A stretch of 64,000 nt of DNA from Flavobacterium sp. LC2016-13 (GTDB lineage Bacteria; Bacteroidota; Bacteroidia; Flavobacteriales; Flavobacteriaceae): positions 186,001 to 250,000 of the forward strand of contig NZ_WMDQ01000002.1 of the NCBI RefSeq assembly GCF_009707955.1. Reading direction: 5' to 3'. The notes beneath the pieces are model-generated. The model searched no databases, had not been told where the DNA came from, and saw only the letters and a program-made list of their open reading frames with translations. This document shows, in pieces, positions 9,072 through 16,950 of the stretch; within the stretch, counting starts at the first letter, position 1; each line of letters starts with the position of its first letter. The translations under genes and the position numbers were made by a program.

Positions 9072-9458
9072 TCAACGATTGTTTCTAACTTGATTTCTCC
9101 AATAAAAATAAACGGTCAAAATATTTAAAGAAACCAATATCCAAAGCACCGGATTACTGAAAAAATGATGATAACTTCTCCCATTTGGAATTTCAAAAAA
9201 CGGCACTGTTATTATAATATCTAACAACAAAACTATTATAGACATAGTTATACCAATAACAAAGCCGTGAATTTTAGATCCGCTTTTATAATAAATTTTG
9301 GCACTTTCGTTAGCATAAAAAATAATCAAAAGCATCACCAATGCGGCTTGCAGCGGGAACGAACTATTTACCAACGGAACAAAACTTAAGATATAAAACG
9401 AAATGCTTACAGCAATCCAGACTAATATGCCAGGCAAAAGAATTTTTACATAATTCAT
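9072..9458 (-). CDS. Small integral membrane protein, unknown function
   Basis: A 128-residue protein with four predicted membrane helices (about 5-25, 35-50, 66-88 and 104-122) and a basic C-terminal tail (YWRNQVRNNR). I do not recognise the family. It starts 10 bp after the stop of the upstream NmrA-like reductase and shares a terminator, so the two are almost certainly cotranscribed. Multipass proteins of this size beside such reductases are often DoxX-like or DUF membrane partners, but no diagnostic motif is visible. Confidence 0.75.
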   Translation of the reverse strand: MNYVKILLPGILVWIAVSISFYILSFVPLVNSSFPLQAALVMLLIIFYANESAKIYYKSGSKIHGFVIGITMSIIVLLLDIIITVPFFEIPNGRSYHHFFSNPVLWILVSLNILTVYFYWRNQVRNNR

Positions 9459-9468
9459 AACTATAAGA

Positions 9469-10302
9469 TTAAACGGTTATCGTATTCCAGATTCCCGTTT
9501 CGGCAGTTTCCTTTGCATAAGCTGCAAAATCAGTTGGTTTTCTGCCCAGTACTTTTTCAATATCATTTGTAATATGAGAATTTCGTCCGTCTAAAACCTG
9601 TTCAAAAAGATAATTGACAAGCCAGATATGATCTTCGGGAATTTGATATTCTCGCAGCATTTGTTTGTATTCTTCTAAAGTTAATGCCTGAAACTGAATC
9701 TCTTTATGAGTTACTTTTGCAATTTCTGCAACAGCTTCAGGAAAAGTTAACAATCTTGGTCCGGTAAGTTCGTAAGTCTGATTGTTATGATCGTGCAAAA
9801 GACATTCTGTAACCACATCGGCAATATCATTGGCATCGGTAAAAGGTTCGAGTGCTTCAGCTCTTGGCAAAGCGACAAAACCGGCTAAAATGGGTTCGAG
9901 AAAAAAGCTTTCGCTAAAGTTTTGGTTAAACCAGCTCGCTCTTACAATTGTCCAGTTTTTTGCTGTATTTTTTATAATTTCTTCACAAATCTGGGCTTCT
10001 TTTTCGCCTCTTCCGGATAATAAAACCATCTTTTGCACACCAAGTTTTGTGGCAAGAACAACAAATTGCTGAATAATTTCTGCAGCGGCAGGAACAGCTA
10101 AATCCGGTTGAAAAGTAATGTAAACAGAATCGATATCTTGTAAAACAGCCGACCAGGTTTCAGGATTTTCCCAATCAAAAGGTTGAGCTGTACTTCTGGA
10201 GCCAATTCTAATTTCTACTTCGTTTATTTTTTGCAAACGTTCAACGACTCTGCTTCCTGTTTTTCCGTTAGCACCAAGTACTAAAATTTTCTGGTTATTC
10301 AT
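9469..10302 (-). CDS. NAD(P)-binding NmrA/QOR2-like oxidoreductase
   Basis: A 277-residue Rossmann protein with the nucleotide-binding motif LGANGKTGSRVVERL at residues 8-22 and the ergot-biosynthesis/NmrA-type body (RASWFNQNFSESFF, then a Phe-Pro-rich C-terminal lid). It is a cytosolic reductase of the atypical SDR group. It is first in a two-gene operon with a small membrane protein and lies 70 bp downstream of the AraC regulator on the same strand, which probably controls it. It is a second such enzyme, only distantly like the one at 5567. Confidence 0.87.
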   Translation of the reverse strand: MNNQKILVLGANGKTGSRVVERLQKINEVEIRIGSRSTAQPFDWENPETWSAVLQDIDSVYITFQPDLAVPAAAEIIQQFVVLATKLGVQKMVLLSGRGEKEAQICEEIIKNTAKNWTIVRASWFNQNFSESFFLEPILAGFVALPRAEALEPFTDANDIADVVTECLLHDHNNQTYELTGPRLLTFPEAVAEIAKVTHKEIQFQALTLEEYKQMLREYQIPEDHIWLVNYLFEQVLDGRNSHITNDIEKVLGRKPTDFAAYAKETAETGIWNTITV

Positions 10303-10372
10303 ATCAATATTTTTTAGTTAATACTGATACAAAGGTGTTTAGGAATAAATTAAATCATTTGTCGCAAAAGAA

Positions 10373-11251
10373 TTACGATTTGTTTGAAAAGCTTTTTTGT
10401 TTGATTTCAATAGGTCTTGCTCCAAATTTTTTATAAAAAGCATTCGAAAAAGAACCAAGACTTTCATAACCAACTTCCCAGGCGGCTTCCTGAACTGTTT
10501 TATCGCTGTTTTGCAACAATTCATAAGCTTTGTTAAGACGTTCTTCCTGTATATATTTAAAAACCGGAATTCCGAACAACTCTTTAAAGTTCTTTTTTAG
10601 TTTGCTGCTATTGAGTCCAACCATTTTAGAAAGCTGTGTAATCGATGGCGGCTGCGAAAAGTTATGAGACACTATTTCTTTGGCCTTAAAAAGCTTGTTT
10701 TTATCTTTTTCTGAAAAGAATTCTTTTTGCTCGCTTGCCAACAATCCAAAAAAATGAGCTAAAAGTTCATTGATCTGACTTTTTAGAAACATTAATCTCG
10801 TATTGCCGGTATAATTGGTGTTGAAAATTTTATGAACCGCAAGTTGCATATCCAGCGTCATATAAAAAGAAGGTCCTTTTACAAAATGTTCCTGAGGATT
10901 TAATAATTGAGGTAAATATTTTTCGAAAATTTCCTTTTCTGCCTGCGATAGCAAATGCATGTTTTTTAATTTAGAAAAAATACTAATCGACTGTAGTGGT
11001 TTTCCGGGTTCGATTTTGTGAGAAAATTCTACTTTCTGATTTCCAAAAAAACAAATAGCCAAACCGGTTGTATTGGTTAAATATTTTGTTTGCTGGTTAT
11101 GTTTTATTTCTAATTCGACATTGCCAGAACCATAAAAAGCAAATCCCACAGCATCACCATCTATTTCACATTTCTGAGTAAATGTTTTTGATGCATTCGA
11201 TTGTTCGATTAAAACAATAAAGTGGTTTAATTCGAGTATATCGGTTGTCAT
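10373..11251 (-). CDS. AraC-family transcriptional regulator
   Basis: A 292-residue regulator with an N-terminal cupin-like/unknown sensing region (1-170) and a C-terminal double HTH. HTH1 is PSITQLSKMVGLNSSKLKKNFKELFG; HTH2 is TVQEAAWEVGYESLGSFSNAFYKKFGARP. The layout matches the PchR/YbtA-like or tetracycline-type AraC proteins common in Bacteroidota. It lies directly upstream of the NmrA-membrane protein operon on the same strand and is the likely regulator of it. Confidence 0.9.
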   Translation of the reverse strand: MTTDILELNHFIVLIEQSNASKTFTQKCEIDGDAVGFAFYGSGNVELEIKHNQQTKYLTNTTGLAICFFGNQKVEFSHKIEPGKPLQSISIFSKLKNMHLLSQAEKEIFEKYLPQLLNPQEHFVKGPSFYMTLDMQLAVHKIFNTNYTGNTRLMFLKSQINELLAHFFGLLASEQKEFFSEKDKNKLFKAKEIVSHNFSQPPSITQLSKMVGLNSSKLKKNFKELFGIPVFKYIQEERLNKAYELLQNSDKTVQEAAWEVGYESLGSFSNAFYKKFGARPIEIKQKSFSNKS

Positions 11252-11665
11252 GCTTACTAAGTTTATGATTTAAATAAAACACAAATTAGGTAAAAAAATG
11301 ATCTTTAATTTTCAAGCATGCATCATTAAAAAAGGCTTCAAAAATGCTTAATCGAAAATTGTTGGATGAATATTTTCCGGCTCTCTAAATATTGTTTTTT
11401 AGAAGCCAAAACGCTTTTAATCATGCTAATGTATAAATTTTTTTGAAACGAAAAGTTTTTAAAAATAAAAATTTTTCATGTTTTCATGTTTCAAAATAGC
11501 GCAATTGATGTTTCATTTTATCGCATGAAACATGTTTGCAGGATATTATTGCGCACTTATTCCTAATTTAGATTCATCAAATTATAGCTTTCCGATTTGT
11601 TGTGTAGTATTTGTATTGTTTTAGCTTAAAGACCACTAAATTTTTAATACAAAAAATCCATTTTT
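11252..11665. other. Intergenic region, 414 bp, AT-rich with one stem-loop
   Basis: No ORF is supported here. The only clear structure is a 9-bp inverted repeat ATGTTTCAT (11508-11516)/ATGAAACAT (11525-11533) with an 8-nt loop. It is preceded by a related CATGTTTC sequence near 11487-11494, so two or three copies of an ATGTTTCA-type half-site are clustered. It may be an operator for one of the flanking divergent genes. Confidence 0.45.
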
Positions 11666-11905
11666 ATGTCTCTTCCAAACGAATTATACAATGCAAAATT
11701 TGCAGAATATCTCGATTCTCTTAAGATTTTATATTTAGTAGATGATAAGTTTAAGGAAATCTGTGATGAATATTGTAAGAGTAAAAATAGTGCTGAAAAA
11801 TATAAGAAAAAATTTGAAAAAGACTTTCGGCACAAATTAGAATATGAAAATTTATCCAAAGAATTAGAAGAAGAAATATTGATTTACCTGATACGAAAAG
11901 AGTGA
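11666..11905 (+). CDS. Small charged hypothetical protein
   Basis: A 79-residue, highly charged, helix-rich protein (KYKKKFEKDFRHKLEYENL, then SKELEEEILIYLIRKE) with no membrane segment; I do not recognise the family. It is preferred over an overlapping minus-strand ORF (11644-11859) because its composition is protein-like. It lies 43 bp before the lipoprotein gene and may be cotranscribed with it. The coiled, Lys/Glu-rich composition suggests a binding or regulatory protein, but nothing firmer can be said. Confidence 0.6.
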   Translation: MSLPNELYNAKFAEYLDSLKILYLVDDKFKEICDEYCKSKNSAEKYKKKFEKDFRHKLEYENLSKELEEEILIYLIRKE

Positions 11906-11948
11906 AGAATCGAGCGAAGTAAAACCTTAAAAAGAAATAAATTAAATT

Positions 11949-14318
11949 ATGAAAAAGATACTCTCAAGCATAATATTTAGTGTTGTTTTACTATTTTTCT
12001 CCTGTAAAAAGGATAATAAAGATGAAAATCTAGCCGATTTAACAAAGAAATCAATTGCTGATTCTACTGCCACAACCGATATTGGCTGGCCTCGGGAAGT
12101 AAACAACAATGGCTCAAAACTGATTTATTATCAGCCTCAAGTCGATCAATGGAGAGATTTTAAACAATTAACGGCAGATATTGCATTTTCTTTGACTCCA
12201 AAAGACGGAAAAGAAGTTTTAGGCGTTGCTTCTTTGCAGGTAGAAACTTTGGTTGATAAAGATTCTCATAATGTATTTTTTAAAAATGTAGAAGTTACTG
12301 ATATAAGATTTCCTGCTCTTGACGAGAAACAAACACCTCAGATGGAGAAATTATTTAAAGAATTAATGCCAAAAAGTGGAAATCCGATTGCTTTAGATCG
12401 TGTTATGGCTGGCTTAAGCCGAAGTCATACTCCTGCAAAAGGTGTGGCTGTTAAAAATGATCCTCCAACAATTTTTTATAGTGCAAGTCCGTCAATTTTA
12501 TTAATTGTTCAGGGCGAACCGGTTTTGGCTCCAATAGAAAAAACAAGTTTGAGTTATGTTGTGAATACCAATTGGGATTTGTTTTTTGATAAGCCTTCAA
12601 AAAAGTACTATTTATTGGCAGAAAATGTGTGGCTTACGGCTACAGATTTAAACGGAAAATGGACAAAAACTCAAAATTTACCAAAAGAAATGAACAATTT
12701 GCCATCCGGACAAAATTTTGATGATGTCAAAAAAATGGTTCCGGCTCAAGCTATTAATGTAGATTTGCAGGTTTTCTTTAGTAATAAACCGGCAGAACTT
12801 ATTTCAGTAAACGGAGCTCCTAAATTTTTAAAAATTCCAGGAACAGAATTAATGTATATCGATAATACTGATAATGACGTTTTTGCCGATGAAAAAGACG
12901 GACAATATTATGTATTGCTTTCCGGCAGATGGTTTAAGTCTAAAGAATTGACGGGACCGTGGAGTTATGCTACTACCAGTTTACCTGCAGATTTTGCAAA
13001 GATTCCTAAAAATTCACCTCGTGCGAGTGTTTTAGCTTCTGTTCCGGGAACGGAAGAAGCGAGTGATGCAGTAATGCTTGCGCAGGTGCCTACAACTGCA
13101 GTGATAAAAAAAGCTGATGCCGAAGCTAAAGCAAAGGTAAATTATGATGGAACACCGCAATTTAAACCAATTGAAGGAACCTCACTTCAGTATGCGAGCA
13201 ATACACAAGAGAAAGTAATAAAAGTTGGTGATATGTATTATTTGTGTTTTCAGGCAGTTTGGTTTATGTCGACTACACCAAACGGACCGTGGAAAGTAAC
13301 TACTTCTGTACCTAAAGAAATTTATTCTATTCCGCCGAGTTCACCTGTTTATAATGTAACTTATGTAACGCAAACAAATGTTACCGATACAACGGTAGAA
13401 AGTAGTACTACAGCAGGCTATTTTGGGGCTTTTATTGCAGGTGCAATAATTGGTTCAGTACTTACGTATGGAACTGGATTTTATTATCCACCTTATTTTT
13501 ATTACGGTCCAATGTATCCTATTTATCGTCCCTGGCCTTGTACGTATGGTGTTGGAGCTGTTTATAATCCTTGGACAGGCGGCTGGGCTGCCGGAAGAGC
13601 GGTTTATGGACCTTACGGATCAGCAGGAACTTCGGCATGGTATAATCCTGCGACAGGAAGATATGGCCGTTCTGCAAGTGTTCAGGGTTGGTATGGCGGA
13701 CGCACGGTTGCTCATTCGTACAATCCGTGGACTGGAAATTATGCAGCTACAGCACAAGGACATAACGCATACGCACAATGGGGACATTCGGCAGCGACAA
13801 ATGGTCGTGATTGGGTTCAGACAGGGCATGTAACTACAAGACAGGGAACTGCAATTGGGTATAAAACTTCGGGTGGAAATGAAGGTGTAATTACGCATCA
13901 TAGAGGCGGAGGAACTACCATTCATACTAATGATAATTTGTATGCAGGACATGACGGACACGTTTATAAAAAGGATGCTAATGGAAATTGGAGCCATTAT
14001 AATAATGGTAACGGTGGCTGGACTCAGGCGGGAACATTAGGTTCTGCACAAAATTCCGGAGAAAAAATCCAGCGTCCGGCAGATAAAATTCAAAATAATA
14101 ATCTGGATTTACAAAAATCAGACAGAGTTTTAGGTTCGCCTGATAAACCACTCGGAGAACCGGGTCGTGCCAACACAATTGACGGTCTTAATAAATCTGA
14201 TTTTGCAAGGGACAGAGGAGAAACGCAAACTAGAAATTTTCAAAACTTTCAACGAAGTGGCGGATTAGGTAGCGGCGGTGGTCTTAGAGGCGGCGGAGGC
14301 GGCTTTAGACGCCGATAA
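11949..14318 (+). CDS. Large lipoprotein with three WF/GPW repeats and Gly/Tyr-rich C-terminus
   Basis: A 789-residue lipoprotein: signal peptide with lipobox LFFSC (Cys19). Three repeats of about 60-70 residues follow (about 196-255, 296-355, 408-465), each built as GTxLxYxxNT, a YY-containing strand, a WF or VW strand, GPW or GKW, then LP...IP. A Gly-rich hydrophobic stretch (487-509) leads into a Tyr/Pro/Gly-rich tail (510-700) with PWTGGW/PWTGNY motifs, and it ends in a Gly/Arg tract. Related proteobacterial proteins are labelled carbohydrate-binding family V/XII, but no enzyme domain is seen. It is probably outer-membrane anchored. Function unknown. Confidence 0.75.
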   Translation: MKKILSSIIFSVVLLFFSCKKDNKDENLADLTKKSIADSTATTDIGWPREVNNNGSKLIYYQPQVDQWRDFKQLTADIAFSLTPKDGKEVLGVASLQVETLVDKDSHNVFFKNVEVTDIRFPALDEKQTPQMEKLFKELMPKSGNPIALDRVMAGLSRSHTPAKGVAVKNDPPTIFYSASPSILLIVQGEPVLAPIEKTSLSYVVNTNWDLFFDKPSKKYYLLAENVWLTATDLNGKWTKTQNLPKEMNNLPSGQNFDDVKKMVPAQAINVDLQVFFSNKPAELISVNGAPKFLKIPGTELMYIDNTDNDVFADEKDGQYYVLLSGRWFKSKELTGPWSYATTSLPADFAKIPKNSPRASVLASVPGTEEASDAVMLAQVPTTAVIKKADAEAKAKVNYDGTPQFKPIEGTSLQYASNTQEKVIKVGDMYYLCFQAVWFMSTTPNGPWKVTTSVPKEIYSIPPSSPVYNVTYVTQTNVTDTTVESSTTAGYFGAFIAGAIIGSVLTYGTGFYYPPYFYYGPMYPIYRPWPCTYGVGAVYNPWTGGWAAGRAVYGPYGSAGTSAWYNPATGRYGRSASVQGWYGGRTVAHSYNPWTGNYAATAQGHNAYAQWGHSAATNGRDWVQTGHVTTRQGTAIGYKTSGGNEGVITHHRGGGTTIHTNDNLYAGHDGHVYKKDANGNWSHYNNGNGGWTQAGTLGSAQNSGEKIQRPADKIQNNNLDLQKSDRVLGSPDKPLGEPGRANTIDGLNKSDFARDRGETQTRNFQNFQRSGGLGSGGGLRGGGGGFRRR

Positions 14319-14344
14319 AAATCATTTTTACTTTATTTTGTTTT

Positions 14345-14380
14345 ACAGCGTTTAGAAATTTTCTAAACGCTGTATTTTTT
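14345..14380 (+). terminator. Intrinsic terminator of the lipoprotein gene
   Basis: A perfect 13-bp stem ACAGCGTTTAGAA/TTCTAAACGCTGT with a 3-nt loop, followed by a T-run, 26 bp after the lipoprotein stop. Confidence 0.92.
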
Positions 14381-14385
14381 TATTT

Positions 14386-14426
14386 ATTCAAAAACTCCAA
14401 TTCTTCAATAATTTGCTTTTATTACG
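14386..14426 (-). pseudogene. Remnant duplicate of the 3' end of the AAA ATPase gene
   Basis: Read on the minus strand this gives KQIIEELEFLNK and a stop, against KQIIEELELLNR and a stop at the end of the intact ATPase gene (15496). A core of 35 bp matches at 34 positions (14386-14420 versus 15502-15536). Weaker similarity continues upstream and is out of frame through small deletions. The fragment lies on the far side of the Fic pair, so the pair is bracketed by two copies of this gene end. Confidence 0.75.
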
Positions 14427-14471
14427 GGTTGAATTTTATATTGATCATGTTAGACTTATTAAAGTATTTAA

Positions 14472-14479
14472 TACCTTTG
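14472..14479 (+). promoter_or_regulatory. -7 element of the Fic operon promoter
   Basis: TAccTTTG matches the Bacteroidota -7 consensus and ends only 4 bp before the ATG of the 70-residue gene at 14484, so the transcript would have almost no leader. The -33 element is weak (TTA at the expected distance). Confidence 0.5.
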
Positions 14480-14483
14480 CAAT

Positions 14484-14696
14484 ATGTTAGTTACTAGACA
14501 AGACATAATTGCATTAAGAAATTTATCAACGACAAAAGATCTTGTTGCTGTTGATACGATTCCGAGTACTTTTAAAAAAGATTTCCAGTTATTCTTCTTT
14601 GGAAAAACTTTTTTAAAAAAAGACAATGCTTTATTTGCATACCCTCACGATATTAAAAATTGGACACGTTTTATGTTTAATAAATATAACGGATAG
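14484..14696 (+). CDS. Small protein upstream of Fic, putative partner/antitoxin
   Basis: A 70-residue protein with a basic, helical N-terminal half (LVTRQDIIALRNLSTTKDLVA) and an aromatic C-terminal half (FFFGKTFLKKDNALFAYPHD, then WTRFMFNKY). I know no named family for it. It begins right after a promoter element and ends 5 bp before the fic ATG, so the two form a tight two-gene unit. This order is that of a small antitoxin ahead of a toxin. It lacks the Fic inhibitory motif, which lies in the Fic protein itself. An antitoxin role is inference. Confidence 0.6.
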   Translation: MLVTRQDIIALRNLSTTKDLVAVDTIPSTFKKDFQLFFFGKTFLKKDNALFAYPHDIKNWTRFMFNKYNG

Positions 14697-14701
14697 TATT
14701 T

Positions 14702-15487
14702 ATGCTTCCAGATTATTTAATAAACTTCAATACTGCACTTTTAAAATTTCAAGAAAAATTTCCCAGAGAAAATTGGTCAGAAGAATTTAAAGATTCTTTA
14801 ATCAATGATTATTCTTTTTATTCTGCCAGAGTTGAAGATTCTAAACTTCAATACGGTGATACTATTCGTTTTCTTAATAATGAAAGTGTACGCGGCATTA
14901 ATCTGGATTCATTGCTAGGTATTTCAGAACATCAATTAGTTTTAAAAAATCTTTTGCAAAACTTGGACAATTTTGAATTTACAGAAGAAACAATAAAGAA
15001 TGTACATGCTTCTTTAATGAGTTCTCCATTATCTTGGGAAACGGATTTTAAACTTGAGTTGGTTGGTAATTATCGTAATGTTCCCACAGTTGGATCCAGA
15101 GAGCCTTTTTTTGAAAATAAAGAGTACGCTCCTCATTACAATCTTGAAATAATTATGGCAAGTTATTTAAATCTGTTTAATTCCAGATTGAATGATATAG
15201 ATAATTTAGATTTCCAAAAACATTTACTAACAGGAATAGCTTACTTTCATAACAAATTTTTAAACGAGATTCATCCATTTGCAGATGGTAATGGCAGAGT
15301 TTGCAGAATAATGATTGGTGCTATCTTAATGTCACATAATTGTCCTCCAATTTTTCCTGAAATAAATAGTCAGGAACAACAAATTGAATACATATCAAAA
15401 ATTGTTCAATGTGAAAATGAAAAGAGCGATCTCCCTCTAATTGAGTATTTCGCAAATGGGATGACTCATTATCTAAATCGTATTTAA
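14702..15487 (+). CDS. Fic/DOC-family protein, probable AMPylating enzyme
   Basis: A 261-residue Fic protein with the complete catalytic motif HPFADGNGRVCR (191-202), so AMP-transfer chemistry should be intact. The beta-hairpin flap precedes it (GNYRNVPTVGSREPFF, 122-137). An N-terminal SARVED segment (41-46) fits the class II self-inhibitory motif SxxxE[G/N], with Asp in the last place, and Glu45 would cap the active site. No extra DNA-binding domain is present. The target protein is unknown. It is the second gene of a pair bracketed by copies of the AAA ATPase 3' end. Confidence 0.88.
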   Translation: MLPDYLINFNTALLKFQEKFPRENWSEEFKDSLINDYSFYSARVEDSKLQYGDTIRFLNNESVRGINLDSLLGISEHQLVLKNLLQNLDNFEFTEETIKNVHASLMSSPLSWETDFKLELVGNYRNVPTVGSREPFFENKEYAPHYNLEIIMASYLNLFNSRLNDIDNLDFQKHLLTGIAYFHNKFLNEIHPFADGNGRVCRIMIGAILMSHNCPPIFPEINSQEQQIEYISKIVQCENEKSDLPLIEYFANGMTHYLNRI

Positions 15488-15495
15488 TCTAGTTT

Positions 15496-16206
15496 TTACC
15501 GATTCAAAAGCTCCAATTCTTCAATAATTTGCTTTTTCATTATAGTATGAATATAATCTTTTGCCTCTGCATAAGAAATAGCATATTTACGTGGAATATT
15601 TTGTAAATGAGCCGGAAAAGTATTTAATATTTTATCATAATAAACGTCTAGTTCTTTTTCGTTTGGCATTTCAAATTTTAATCGTATTTGAAACCTTCTC
15701 AATAAAGCGATGTCAATACTGTGATAATGATTTGTGGCGCAAATAAGTAAGCTTTCATTGGGCAAATAATCAATCAATTGAATAATAGTGTTTACTAGAC
15801 GTCGCATTTCGCCAACATCTTTATCGTCGCTGTCACGGCTTTTTCCTATTTGGTCAAATTCATCTAAAAATAAAACTGCTTTTTCGCGAATTGCCTTGTC
15901 AAAAAGAGCTTTTATATTTTTGGAAGTTTCACCAATTCGGGCATTAATTAAAGTACTTAAATTGATGATTACAATATTTTTATCTAAAGCCGTTGCAATA
16001 GCTTTTGCAGTTGTTGTTTTGCCACAGCCGGAATGTCCGTGCAGTAAAATTTTATGATCTACTTTAAGATTGTACTTTTTTAATTCCTCAATATATTGAT
16101 GCTCTTTGATCGTTTGTGCTAAAGCAGATTTATTTTCATCACTAAAAAGCACATCACTCAATGCTATTTTTTCGGTATCGTTTACGGTAAGTTCGTACAG
16201 ATTCAT
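15496..16206 (-). CDS. AAA+ ATPase (single domain)
   Basis: A compact AAA+ protein of about 236 residues: Walker A HGHSGCGKTT, Walker B AVLFLDEFDQ, sensor 1 LLICATNH and arginine finger LLRRFQIR. It resembles the FtsH/SpoVK-like classical AAA group with no protease or N-domain. The ATG at 16206 (MNLYELTV) is used; an in-frame TTG at 16227 is possible. It is convergent with fic, 8 bp between stops. Such stand-alone AAA proteins in Bacteroidota are sometimes paired with a subtilisin-like protease, which is absent here. The substrate is unknown. Confidence 0.85.
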   Translation of the reverse strand: MNLYELTVNDTEKIALSDVLFSDENKSALAQTIKEHQYIEELKKYNLKVDHKILLHGHSGCGKTTTAKAIATALDKNIVIINLSTLINARIGETSKNIKALFDKAIREKAVLFLDEFDQIGKSRDSDDKDVGEMRRLVNTIIQLIDYLPNESLLICATNHYHSIDIALLRRFQIRLKFEMPNEKELDVYYDKILNTFPAHLQNIPRKYAISYAEAKDYIHTIMKKQIIEELELLNR

Positions 16207-16307
16207 CTGAGTTTTTATTTGCTGCAAAATTAGATTTTATTCCGCAATATTCTCGGTAGAAATTTGCTTTCCCAAAACCGATTTCAAAAAACAGATATTT
16301 TAATTCT

Positions 16308-16874
16308 TTATAGCAATTCAAAAAGTTTTTCTGTAGTAATTACTTCTGCAAATTCATTGTTTAAACTGGCTAAACTGGTTTGATGAATTAATTCTGAATC
16401 AAATTTTTCACCATTAATTCCAATTCTGTCAAATGTAGCCGTGGCATCTGCGATTAATAAGTTTTCATAACCGTAATTTCCTGCCATTCGGGTTGTAGTA
16501 GAAACGCAATGATTTGTAGTTAACCCAACAATAACAAGATTTGTTATTCCTTGTGTGTCAAGTCTTTCTTTTAAATCTGTTCCGATAAAAGCACTGTTTA
16601 CGTTTTTTGAAATGATTGGTTCTCCGTCAATTGGTTTTACTTCGTCTTTGATTTCAAAACCTGGATTTGAGGCATGTAATTTTGAATTTGGATGTACAGA
16701 ACTGTGAACAATATGAAAAATAGGCAATTGAAGTGTTCTCCATTTTTCAAGAATTTGAGCCATTTTTGCTTCAGCATCTTTGTTATTTCGGTTTCCGCCC
16801 CAAAAATCTTCTTCGTTAAAACCTTTTTGAACGTCAATTATAATTAAAGCCGGATTTTTTTCTCTTAGTTTCAT
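16308..16874 (-). CDS. Isochorismatase-family cysteine hydrolase
   Basis: A 188-residue hydrolase of the isochorismatase/nicotinamidase fold: catalytic Asp in ALIIIDVQKGF (about residue 14), Lys in the following region, and nucleophilic Cys in GLTTNHCVSTTTRMAG. Substrates in the family include nicotinamide and carbamoyl compounds; none can be chosen here. A TAcaTTTG element read on the minus strand (16902-16909) lies upstream. The GlxA-like regulator gene is just upstream on the same strand, a common pairing. Confidence 0.88.
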   Translation of the reverse strand: MKLREKNPALIIIDVQKGFNEEDFWGGNRNNKDAEAKMAQILEKWRTLQLPIFHIVHSSVHPNSKLHASNPGFEIKDEVKPIDGEPIISKNVNSAFIGTDLKERLDTQGITNLVIVGLTTNHCVSTTTRMAGNYGYENLLIADATATFDRIGINGEKFDSELIHQTSLASLNNEFAEVITTEKLFELL

Positions 16875-16950
16875 TTGTATCTCTTTTTGATTATTAGATT
16901 ACAAATGTAGTTTGGTACTTATTGTTGAAAAAGGACAAACAATAGTCGTT

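Noticed and set aside
11644-11859. Minus-strand 71-residue ORF opposite the small gene at 11666
   Set aside because: Ser/Phe/Leu-rich composition of an antisense frame; the plus-strand gene is more protein-like.
13450-13997. ORFs in other frames of the lipoprotein tail
   Set aside because: They arise from low-complexity Gly/Tyr/Trp codons read in the wrong frame.
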